Positions 56,449-64,000 of a stretch of DNA of 64,000 nt are shown piece by piece. The translations under genes were made by a program, and so were the position numbers. The notes beneath the pieces were generated by a model that was not told the origin of the DNA, ran no database searches, and saw only the letters and a list, made by a program, of their open reading frames with translations. Positions within the stretch are counted from its first letter, which is position 1. Each line of letters opens with the position of its first letter. This stretch comes from JBDWFY01 sp964291365 (GTDB taxonomy: Bacteria > Pseudomonadota > Alphaproteobacteria > Rhizobiales > Stappiaceae), in assembly GCA_964291365.2 (NCBI GenBank), contig OZ219989.1, positions 1,860,001-1,924,000 of the forward strand. Reading direction: 5' to 3'.

Positions 56449-57783
56449 TTACTCCTCAAGAAAATCAGATTTGTCAAATGGGTTTATTGCTGTATTTTTA
56501 AACAGAATAATTGGAACACCACCAAGTCGTCCGTTTTTATATAGTTTTAATATGTTATCGTCTGGCTTGATATCTTTAAAATCACCAAGTGAAACAATTT
56601 GAGTAATTCCATCCATATCTCTATCTGTCACACAAATTTCATCATTACATATTGGTAATTCCTCAATTAGTGAAGTATCATGGGTGGTATAAATTAATTG
56701 CATTCTAGAATCTTGATTACATAGTTTTAAATAGGACAAAATTAAACTCTTTGTGAGAAAAGAGTGGAGACTACGGTCAAGTTCATCAATCACCAATAAA
56801 AATGAACTAGTGTTTTGAGTAAGTTCTAAAAATGCTGGAATTATATCAATTAGTCGAATAGTGCCATCTGATTCCTGACTGATGTCATAGTCAACAATTT
56901 CACCTGTAATAGTTCTATGTTGTGAAACCAATCTACTTGCTCTAATCTCTCCATTCTCAAATGAGAGAGAGATTTTTCGATCTCCTATATCTAAGTTGAT
57001 TGGCCCATGTTTCTTTAATTCATCTTTTGATACAAATTCGTCAGTAATTAATGTGTCAACAAAACTAGGAGACAATAATTTTTGATTAATGCCAATCACT
57101 CCAGTCCCCAACATAAATAGTGCATTGTTAATGCGGTTAACTAATGGACTATTTGATTCCATCAGCTTGTGGGTAGCGACAAATTTTGATTCAGGTCTAA
57201 TTACCAATAGTGATTTATCAAACCAGTCGTATATTGGTTGAAACTCCTCTAAATTGAAATTAGCACAGTGACTTAAAAAGAGACGATGTTCCAATGTTGA
57301 TTCCGCAACTTTCTTTAAAAACTCTGTGTCAAGTTTGTTACCAAACTTAATGTTTTGTTTATCTCTTTCAAAAAGTGGTTCACGTTCAAAATCAATACCT
57401 ACTTTGAACAAAGACTCACTTTGCACAGTGTTCCGCAAAATTGAAAGTACATACTCATATACTACCTCATCAACCAGCAATTCAAATTTGAAATTACTTG
57501 GCAGTTCCTTAGTTTTCTGATCAAGCGAAAATGGTTCAGCTTGCAAACCCTTCTTTTCCACACCATCTACAACTAAGCTTTTAACAAAATCTATTGCCTC
57601 AATAAAATTTGACTTTCCAGAAGCATTTCCTCCATATATTGATAATAGAGGAACTAATCCGGCATTATATTTCTCTATTCTAGGAATAACTCTACCATTT
57701 CGAGGACATCCCGCATCTGCAAGTGACAACTTGACTGGTTCTCGATAAGATTTCCAATTTTCGAGTGCAAAGCTTATTAACAT
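56449..57783 (-). CDS. RloA-type AAA ATPase, intact
   Basis: 444 residues, SMC/RecF-like ATPase (AAA_15/AAA_21). MLISFALENWKSYREP opens the protein, Walker A is GGNASGKSNF (residues 51-60), the Walker B is LLVIDELDRSLH (about 325-336), then YTTHDTSLIEE and NDEICVTDRDMDG. The family partner is RloB, and the couple is found in phage-resistance islands. AAGGAG sits nine bases before the ATG. Its paralogue lies directly upstream on the same strand (57971-59302). Confidence 0.85.
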   Translation of the reverse strand: MLISFALENWKSYREPVKLSLADAGCPRNGRVIPRIEKYNAGLVPLLSIYGGNASGKSNFIEAIDFVKSLVVDGVEKKGLQAEPFSLDQKTKELPSNFKFELLVDEVVYEYVLSILRNTVQSESLFKVGIDFEREPLFERDKQNIKFGNKLDTEFLKKVAESTLEHRLFLSHCANFNLEEFQPIYDWFDKSLLVIRPESKFVATHKLMESNSPLVNRINNALFMLGTGVIGINQKLLSPSFVDTLITDEFVSKDELKKHGPINLDIGDRKISLSFENGEIRASRLVSQHRTITGEIVDYDISQESDGTIRLIDIIPAFLELTQNTSSFLLVIDELDRSLHSFLTKSLILSYLKLCNQDSRMQLIYTTHDTSLIEELPICNDEICVTDRDMDGITQIVSLGDFKDIKPDDNILKLYKNGRLGGVPIILFKNTAINPFDKSDFLEE

Positions 57784-57970
57784 TCAAACTTTCTCCTTCT
57801 TCTTCAAAATAATTGAACATCTTTTATATTATTTCCAATCTGATTTGTCAATCAATTAATTTTCAAAGGTCAAACTATTTTGTTAATCTTTTTTATGACC
57901 ATGAAAATTAGAATTTAACCTATCGAAAAATAACTACTATACTTACTCAATTTGAACAAAAGTATCTTTT

Positions 57971-59302
57971 TTAACTCGTATATTCTACATCAAACGAGTT
58001 GCTTTTGGTATTCTCAAAAAGTATATTTGGTATACCTTTGAATAGACCCATATGATAAAGATCTAATATATTGGCATCTTCTTTTATATCACTGTAATCA
58101 CCAATTGAAATTATTCGTGAAATGTTATCAATATCTAGATTCGTAACACAAAATTCATCATTGCAAATTGGCAGATCAGAAATTAATGATAGATTCTGCG
58201 CTGTAAATATAAGTTGCATTCTAGATTTGCTGTTACACAATTCCAAATATCTTTTTAGCACATGCTTTAAAAGTCGAGAGTTAAGTCTTAGGTCAAACTC
58301 ATCAATCACTAATACCTCTAGTTTTGAATTTTGAGTCAATTCAAAAAGTGCTGGCAAAATTTCAATCAACCGTTGCGTGCCTTCTGCTTCTTCACCAATT
58401 TCAAATTCTTTTGTTTTTTGTCCATTAGATCTGTGTTTGGTGAGTAATTTAGTTGCCTCATACTCTCCCAAATTATTAGTAAGAAAAATTCTGCATCCAT
58501 TTAGGTCTAAGCAGATTTGACCACATTCTTGCAACTTATTTTTAAGTCTGATGTCATTATGAACTAGAGATTTTGTAAAATCAGAGTTAAGTTTAACTTT
58601 TTTAATCCCAATCACTCCTTTATCAAGCATGAAAAGCATTTTGCTTATGTGCTTTACTTGTGATTCGTCGGCTTGCATAATCATTTCAGTACCAGTAAAT
58701 TTTGTTTTTGATGTAAAAATCAAGAGTGAATGTTCAAACCAGTCGTAAATAGTTTGCAAGCCTTTTAAACTAAAGAAGGAAGCGTGAGATAGAAATAGAC
58801 GATAATCTGGTGTCGTTTCTGCAACTTGATAAAATTCACTTGTGTTAAATTCCTCAAAGAATTCAAAATTTTGTAGTTCTCTGTTGTACAAAAGGGACTT
58901 TTGATGATCGTTATCTCCCCTGTATAAAGATTCACTTTGTATCGTACAATCAAGAATCGAGAGAGAATACTCATAGATTATTTCATCAACTAGCAACAAA
59001 AATTCAAATCTACTAGGTTTTAAATTGCTTTCGTTATCAAGCAAAAAGGGTTTAGTTTGTGTTCCTTCCTTAGAATCCATCCCTTTTACGATAAGATTTC
59101 GCGCAAATTCCAAAGCCTCAATGAAGTTTGACTTACCAGATGCATTACCTTCGTAAATAGTAGCAAGAGGGAGTAAACTTATATTATATTGATCTAGTCG
59201 TGGGTTTACGCGCTCTTTGCGTGGGCAAGGTACTTAAACTAGAGAAAACTTACTTGGTACTTGAAACGATTTCCAATTTTCAAGTGAAAAACTCACTAAC
59301 AT
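57971..59302 (-). pseudogene. Second RloA-type ATPase, one in-frame stop near the N-terminus
   Basis: Starts at ATG 59300-59302 with AAGGAG and the right spacing, and reads MLVSFSLENWKSFQVPS, then TAA at codon 23 (59234-59236), then PCPRKERVNPRLDQYN and on without break to 57971: 444 codons including the final stop, against 445 in the paralogue. The Walker A is EGNASGKSNF, with E replacing the first glycine. Walker B VLVIDEFDLRLN is intact. A downstream restart (TTG 59113) would lose the P-loop. It looks like the first of three genes that encoded two paralogous ATPases and RloB. Confidence 0.83.
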
Positions 59303-59555
59303 TTAAAATCTCCTTCCTAATTTAGTTGAAAAACTAATTATAGTAATTCAAGAATTATCCAAATTCTTTTACATTGTCCAAATGTTAAATCACCGACAAT
59401 ACATGACTTCATAGACATGTAAGTCACTAAAAAAATTTTTCAAGGGTAAATTAAGAAAGATATTTTGATGAGGATAAATTTTTTATAAAACACAACAAGT
59501 TGAATTACACCTGGATCAAGTGCATTTACAGGTAAACTTATCTTTATTAGGCAAA

Positions 59556-60407
59556 TCAGCAATACTTATGAAATCGCTCAATCATTGTATCTAGCACAAC
59601 ATCAGGTTCGCGCTTCCACCAATTGTTTACCGAAAATATTTCTACTTCACTCAATCCAGAATAACCAGCAGTATACATTGCCGCCCTAATTGTCTTTATG
59701 TCAGCCACACCATCTCCCATCATTCCTCGATCTAACAGCATATCTTGGGTATTTGCAAGCCAGTCACTTAAGTGCAATCCAAATAATCTATCTGTACCTG
59801 CTTCAGCTAAACTTTCATCCAGTTGAGTATCCCACCAAACATGATAGACATCAACTGCAATACCCAAATGTTTTGAATCCAACATATTGCACACTGAAAG
59901 TGCATCGCGAACTGTCATAATACAGGTTCGATTTCCACCAAACATTGGATTCAGTGGCTCTAATGCAAGTTTAAGATTACATTCCTGTGCGTAAGAAAGA
60001 CCATGTGAAATTCGATCAACCAATAGTTTTTGACTTTCTTTTAGACTTTTGGTATTTGGGTCAGGACCACCAGAAACAATCGTTAAAACTGGTGCACCTA
60101 GTTCTATTGCCATATCAATTGAGGAATGAAATTCGTCTTGCCAATTTGATGGTACTTCAGCCCCTACCAAATATGGGGTGCGACACAAACCTACTACCTG
60201 CATTCCTGCTTTACGTACCCGTTCACCAATTTCAAACGCACGACTACCAATTTCTCGTCGCCAAAATACAATCCCAGCCAAATTACGTTCTGCACATGCA
60301 TCTATAACCTTTTCAACTGACCAGCCAGCTCCATATCCGTTTAAATTATGGCCAAGAGTCGCTGTATTGAGTGCAAGTGGTAGTCGTTGATTTAAGTTTT
60401 TTGGCAT
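59556..60407 (-). CDS. Sugar phosphate isomerase/epimerase-like TIM-barrel protein
   Basis: 283 residues, AP_endonuc_2/xylose-isomerase-like fold. LALNTATLGHNLNGYGAGW starts the barrel; metal-binding acids and histidines are seen in LALEPLNPMFGGNRT, GIAVDVYHVWWD, LHLSDWLAN and SEVEIFSVNNWW. The family isomerises, epimerises or dehydrates sugars and keto acids. It overlaps the DUF993 gene by one base and is the last gene of the operon, so it probably acts on the same compound. Exact substrate unknown. Confidence 0.82.
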   Translation of the reverse strand: MPKNLNQRLPLALNTATLGHNLNGYGAGWSVEKVIDACAERNLAGIVFWRREIGSRAFEIGERVRKAGMQVVGLCRTPYLVGAEVPSNWQDEFHSSIDMAIELGAPVLTIVSGGPDPNTKSLKESQKLLVDRISHGLSYAQECNLKLALEPLNPMFGGNRTCIMTVRDALSVCNMLDSKHLGIAVDVYHVWWDTQLDESLAEAGTDRLFGLHLSDWLANTQDMLLDRGMMGDGVADIKTIRAAMYTAGYSGLSEVEIFSVNNWWKREPDVVLDTMIERFHKYC

Positions 60408-61555
60408 TACATTCCGTACATTTTCAAAAGTTGATTCATACGCTCAATTGCCATATCAGGATTTTCCAGTACATTTGCTTGATCTGCCAATTTAAAACAC
60501 TCCACAAAATGCGGCAACGAGCGCATCGATTGTGCTCCATTTAACATAACAAAGTGATCCTGAAGTCCATTTAGCCAAGCTAAAAATACCACACCCGTTT
60601 TGTAGTGTTGTGTAGGTGCTTTGAATATCAAACGTGCCAGTGGTAAAGTTGGTTCCAATAAGTCAAAAAACTTGTCCTTATTTCCAGTTCTTAACAATTC
60701 TACTGCTGTTGACGCTACTTTTGCAAGCGGGTCAAAGATACCAAGTAATCCGTGAGAATATCCTTGTTCATCTCCTGCAATCAATTCTGGGTAGTTAAAA
60801 TCGTCACCAGTATACATTTTTACAGAGTCTGGAAGCCGTCTTCGCATCGTTATTTCTTTTTGCTTGTCAAGAAGGGATATTTTAATTCCATCAACTTTTG
60901 AAACATTATTTGAAATGATTGTTAATACAGTATCCATCGCACTTTCAAAACTTTGCGCCCCCCAATACCCAAGTAAAGCCGGATCAAACATTTCACCAAG
61001 CCAATGAAGTATCACGGGTTTTTCACAATGCGCTATTATTCGTCCATAAATTTCAATATAGTCTTCAGCTTGATTACCACACATTACAAGTGCACGACTT
61101 GCCATAATGATGATTCGTCCACTAATTTTTTGTACCGCATCAATTTGCTCAATATAAGCCGAATATACTTTCTCTAATGAATCACAATCTCTTGGAGTTA
61201 AATGATCTGTTCCACAACCATTAAATACCAAAGCATCAGGAAGTTCCGTTTTGGTTTGTTTAATGAGTTCTAATGCATTTTCCCAATTTAAACCTGCACC
61301 ACGTTGTGCTGTATCCATCGCTTCAGCAATTCCCAATCCACAATTTGTTAAATGCCGGCGAAATTTTAAGGTATCTTGCCAATTTATATTACAATCAAGC
61401 GATGGTCTGTTATCAATCAATGGGTCGGCAACGACATGTGCGGCGGCAAAAATAGTTCGGTTTGAATCAGCACCTAACCTTTTAAATTCAATTGGCCTTC
61501 CAACTAATTGGTATGGAGTTAACTCTCCAGTTAAATTTGGTAATGAAATTTTCAT
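60407..61555 (-). CDS. DUF993 aldolase-like protein (dihydrodipicolinate synthase superfamily)
   Basis: 382 residues, DUF993 family, annotated as dihydrodipicolinate-synthase-like. The N-terminus has IFAAAHVVADPL and the barrel centre LVFNGCGTDHL, IIMASRALVMCGNQ, ILHWLGEMFDPALLGYW and GIKISLLDKQKEI with a possible Schiff-base lysine in GIKIS. This class may cleave or form C-C bonds in keto acids. The match is by the whole pattern rather than by a single motif. AAGGA precedes the ATG; 52 bases separate it from the SDR gene upstream. Confidence 0.8.
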   Translation of the reverse strand: MKISLPNLTGELTPYQLVGRPIEFKRLGADSNRTIFAAAHVVADPLIDNRPSLDCNINWQDTLKFRRHLTNCGLGIAEAMDTAQRGAGLNWENALELIKQTKTELPDALVFNGCGTDHLTPRDCDSLEKVYSAYIEQIDAVQKISGRIIIMASRALVMCGNQAEDYIEIYGRIIAHCEKPVILHWLGEMFDPALLGYWGAQSFESAMDTVLTIISNNVSKVDGIKISLLDKQKEITMRRRLPDSVKMYTGDDFNYPELIAGDEQGYSHGLLGIFDPLAKVASTAVELLRTGNKDKFFDLLEPTLPLARLIFKAPTQHYKTGVVFLAWLNGLQDHFVMLNGAQSMRSLPHFVECFKLADQANVLENPDMAIERMNQLLKMYGM

Positions 61556-61607
61556 CCGATTTTTCCTTATCTCAACGTGTCTAATTTAATTCTGAATTTT
61601 TCACAGT

Positions 61608-62378
61608 TCAAAATCTAGGTACCAACATACCACCATCAACAGAAATTACTTGTCCAGTGGTATATGGCAATTTAGCAGTTGCCAATGTTGCAATAACCTC
61701 TCCAACTTCTTCTGGTTGTCCGACTCTAGGAATAAGACATAGTCCCTCTTTAGCGCGTTGTTGATAAGTTTCAATTACTGGTTTCGTCATTTCAGTATTG
61801 ATTAGTCCTGGTTGAACATCATACACTGCGATTCCTTCACGTGCTAACCGCACCGCAAAAACTTTGGAAATCATAGCCGCCGCCGCTTTTGAACCACAAT
61901 ACTCACCTCTTGTTTCTGCTACTGCAAACGCATTTGATGAGGTCACATTAATAACAGCATATTGCAAACTGGAATCTCGTGTGCTTGACAACAAACGCTT
62001 ACAAAATGATTGAGTTAGAAAAAATAATGCCTTAGTATTCACACTGAAACAACGGTCAAAACTCTCCTCTGTAACCTCTAACGGGTCTCCCCTACTCATC
62101 ACACCTACTCCCGCATTATTGACCAGCGTCGTTAATGGTCCTAATTCATTCTCAATTGATTGAAAGACTTCGTCATAATTTGAAATTTCACATACATCAA
62201 ATTTGGCCCGATACACTTTTGTCCCTTCATTTTCTACAATTTTAACCGCATTACTTAATTCATCATTTTCTTCGGGTCCATTGATTGCAATATTGAACCC
62301 CTGCTTTGCTAAAGCAATCGCCGAACTTAATCCAATTCCTCTGGTAGAACCGGTTACTAATGCTACATGTTTAACCAT
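61608..62378 (-). CDS. SDR-family dehydrogenase (FabG-like)
   Basis: 256 residues from ATG 62378. Cofactor site VTGSTRGIGLSSAIAL, NNAGVGVMSRGD, catalytic serine region INVTSSNAFAV, YCGSKAAAAMISK with tyrosine and lysine, and the C-terminal GQVISVDGGMLV. FabG-like 3-oxoacyl-ACP reductase group, here most likely oxidising a hydroxy acid or sugar in the operon's pathway. It lies 27 bases after the enoyl-CoA hydratase stop. Confidence 0.87.
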   Translation of the reverse strand: MVKHVALVTGSTRGIGLSSAIALAKQGFNIAINGPEENDELSNAVKIVENEGTKVYRAKFDVCEISNYDEVFQSIENELGPLTTLVNNAGVGVMSRGDPLEVTEESFDRCFSVNTKALFFLTQSFCKRLLSSTRDSSLQYAVINVTSSNAFAVAETRGEYCGSKAAAAMISKVFAVRLAREGIAVYDVQPGLINTEMTKPVIETYQQRAKEGLCLIPRVGQPEEVGEVIATLATAKLPYTTGQVISVDGGMLVPRF

Positions 62379-62408
62379 CAAATTATCCCATATTCGTTAG
62401 TTTAAAAA

Positions 62409-63200
62409 TTATTTCTTTGATTGTTTCGAAAAGTTTGGCTTACGTTTTTCACGGAATGCCGTGAGACCTTCTTCTAACTCTGCTGAATGAGATACTGCCA
62501 TACTGGCAATTACATCAATCGGACGTTCCATTTCTTCGTTTTCTGCAATATTAATTTGCATTTTTGAAATTTCAGTTGCAAGTGGTGCGCGAGTACATAT
62601 TTTGTTGGTGAGCTCAAGTGCAGTTTTCATACCACTTCCAGACTCTACTACTTGATCCAAAATACCGACCGAAAGGGCTTTTTCAGCGGTAAAAATTTCA
62701 CCAAATAACACCATCCGTTTAACTACCTGTGAACCAAAACGTCTTACTGCACGCTGTGTTCCAGACCACCCTGGCAATACACCTAAACCTGTTTCAGGTT
62801 GACCGATTTTAATGTGGGTTTCTCCGATACGATAGTCTGCACAAGCCGCAAGCTCTAATCCACCACCCAAAGCATGTCCATTCAATACCGCAATTGCTGG
62901 TTGTCGTAATCGTGCCAATTTCGCGAATATATCATGTCCACGTCTAATCCAAGACCTACCGAAATTTTCCGGTGAATATTTTGACCAGGCTTCAATATCG
63001 CCGCCAGCAGAAAAACTCTTGTCACCAATCCCAGAAATGATGATTACACGAATCTCAGAATCGCTTTCAATATTTGCACAAACACTTCCAAGCTCTTCAA
63101 GCATCGCCTCATTTAAAGCATTTAATTTATCGGGACGATTGATTACTACCGTAGCAATCTCATCTTCAATTTTCAGATCAATGTTTTTTACTTGTTGCAA
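62409..63200 (-). CDS. Enoyl-CoA hydratase/isomerase family protein
   Basis: 263 residues, crotonase fold. NRPDKLNALNEAML, the first oxyanion-hole motif FSAGGDIEAW, HALGGGLELAACADYRI with the second oxyanion glycine and acidic residue region, and GILDQVVESG further on. It starts at TTG 63200 with AGGAG ahead, and 14 bases follow the CoA-transferase stop. Expected to add water to, or isomerise, an acyl-CoA. The pairing with a CoA-transferase suggests that a free acid is activated first. Confidence 0.9.
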   Translation of the reverse strand: MQQVKNIDLKIEDEIATVVINRPDKLNALNEAMLEELGSVCANIESDSEIRVIIISGIGDKSFSAGGDIEAWSKYSPENFGRSWIRRGHDIFAKLARLRQPAIAVLNGHALGGGLELAACADYRIGETHIKIGQPETGLGVLPGWSGTQRAVRRFGSQVVKRMVLFGEIFTAEKALSVGILDQVVESGSGMKTALELTNKICTRAPLATEISKMQINIAENEEMERPIDVIASMAVSHSAELEEGLTAFREKRKPNFSKQSKK

Positions 63201-63214
63201 CTCAACTACTCCTG

Positions 63215-64000
63215 TTATTCAGAAGTCGCATTTCTAAATGCTACTCCCATTTTATCTGGCTTAAATAGGATCTCAGACGTTGTTCTTAAATTGTCGGCGA
63301 CTTTCAATGTACATTTTGCTTGATCCTGGATATCCCTTTTCACATCTATACCAGGTGCCACTTCGGTGACAACTAATCCTACTTTTTCCAATTTAATCAC
63401 ACATCGTTCAGTTATATAGGTTATGTCTTGACCTTGTTCGATTGCGCGTTTACCGGAAAATGAAATGTGATTCACTTCCTCAACAAATTTCGCAATTTTT
63501 CCTTCTTGATCAATTTTCAATTGTCCATCAACAATTGATTGTTTCGCGCCAGCATTGAAATTTCCGGAAAAAATAATTTTTCTGGCATTCGCAGTGATAT
63601 CGGCAAATCCACCTATTCCTGCAGTTCGATGTGGACAAAAGGGTAATCTTGAAACATTGACCGAACCATTTTGATCAATCTCAAGAAACGAAAGTAATGC
63701 CGCATCAAATCCACCAGTCTGAAAATAAGTAAATTGATTTGGTGAAGTAACAAAAGCCTCCGCATTGGCAGAACAGCCAAATTTAAAATCTAGCAACGGA
63801 ATTCCACCAACTGCTCCTTGTTCAATTACCCAGGTAATATCTCCATGACACTCTTCTTCTAAGAAGATTCTAGGGACATTCGCTGAAATTCCAAAACCAA
63901 TATTTACGGCCCAACCCTTTCGAAGTTCCAGTGCAACTCGTCGAGCGATGACTTTAGCAACATTGAATTCTGGTAATTCAAAAGAATCAAGTGGACGAAA
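63215..64000 (-). CDS. Acyl-CoA:carboxylate CoA-transferase, C-terminal part (cut by the window edge)
   Basis: The frame is open from the right edge of the window to 63215, about 261 residues of the C-terminal half of a YdiF/propionate-CoA-transferase-type enzyme. At the edge it reads RRVALELRKGWAVNIGFGIS, then VIEQGAVGGIPLLDF, whose glutamate is the catalytic nucleophile of the family; then FPTYFQTG-like sequence (FTYFQTGGFDAALLSFLEID), GIGGFADITANARKIIFSG and VTEVAPGIDV. First visible gene of the five-gene operon; the start lies outside the window. A frame starting at 63796 seen in isolation is only an internal TTG. Confidence 0.88.
   Translation of the reverse strand, partial: FRPLDSFELPEFNVAKVIARRVALELRKGWAVNIGFGISANVPRIFLEEECHGDITWVIEQGAVGGIPLLDFKFGCSANAEAFVTSPNQFTYFQTGGFDAALLSFLEIDQNGSVNVSRLPFCPHRTAGIGGFADITANARKIIFSGNFNAGAKQSIVDGQLKIDQEGKIAKFVEEVNHISFSGKRAIEQGQDITYITERCVIKLEKVGLVVTEVAPGIDVKRDIQDQAKCTLKVADNLRTTSEILFKPDKMGVAFRNATSE

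Overview
The window is AT-rich (about one third G+C by eye) and reads as the chromosome of an alphaproteobacterium. The pointers are a MucR/Ros zinc-finger regulator, a one-TM peptidoglycan-binding protein with a QSGPHPAP stretch of a kind I associate with Rhizobiales-like genomes, a class I cytochrome c, TRAP transport genes, GMC alcohol dehydrogenases and the methylmalonyl-CoA mutase/MeaB set. Many genes are ordinary housekeeping or catabolic genes, but accessory regions show clear decay: transposons, nonsense-broken defence genes and a shredded DNA methyltransferase. TGA is used as a normal stop throughout, so the in-frame stops look like real lesions or sequencing errors rather than recoding.

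Layout. 1-1.7 kb: mnmD and mazG. 1.7-5.1 kb: a decaying patch with a membrane protein lacking a clear start, two remnants of one small protein family, and a 2,055-bp IS1182-like element whose transposase has four in-frame stops but no frameshift. 5.2-9.1 kb (minus): guaB, pncB and a Ser/Thr-rich protein. 9.3-13.7 kb: rlmE, two divergent paralogous OmpA-domain proteins, a HAD hydrolase and an exported dienelactone-hydrolase-like protein. 13.7-15.2 kb: wreck of an N6-adenine DNA methyltransferase of a restriction-modification system. 15.6-22.9 kb: a TRAP transporter (dctPQM) divergent from a GMC oxidoreductase across a 17-nt perfect palindrome, then an MFS drug transporter and an SDR. 23-26 kb: two small envelope proteins, YcgN, SufE, MucR. 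26.7-32.6 kb: complete mrpABCDEFG Na+/H+ antiporter operon. 33-37.7 kb: msrB, oligopeptidase B, Fe-type SOD, YbfB/YjiJ-type MFS.

38-40.5 kb is an unusual patch: a tiny lipoprotein and two membrane-anchored coiled-coil proteins made by a ~722/743-bp tandem duplication, with copies differing by one heptad and the patch flanked by ~52-bp direct repeats. 40.6-45 kb: class IV aminotransferase, haloacid dehalogenase, M20 dipeptidase, a small helical protein and cytochrome c. 45.5-47.1 kb: intact IS1634-type transposase. 47.7-52.8 kb: mutA-mutB-meaB for methylmalonyl-CoA metabolism. 52.9-55.8 kb: aminotransferase and a second GMC oxidoreductase. 55.8-59.3 kb: a defence-like module of two paralogous RloA-type ATPases plus one RloB (AbiL-like), of which one ATPase and RloB each carry one internal stop. 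59.6 kb to the right edge: a tight minus-strand catabolic operon (CoA-transferase, enoyl-CoA hydratase, SDR, DUF993 aldolase-like protein, sugar-phosphate-isomerase-like protein) whose substrate I cannot assign.

No tRNA, rRNA or CRISPR array was recognised. The best candidates for something undescribed are the duplicated RloA-RloA-RloB module, the coiled-coil tandem duplication and the unassigned DUF993/CoA operon.
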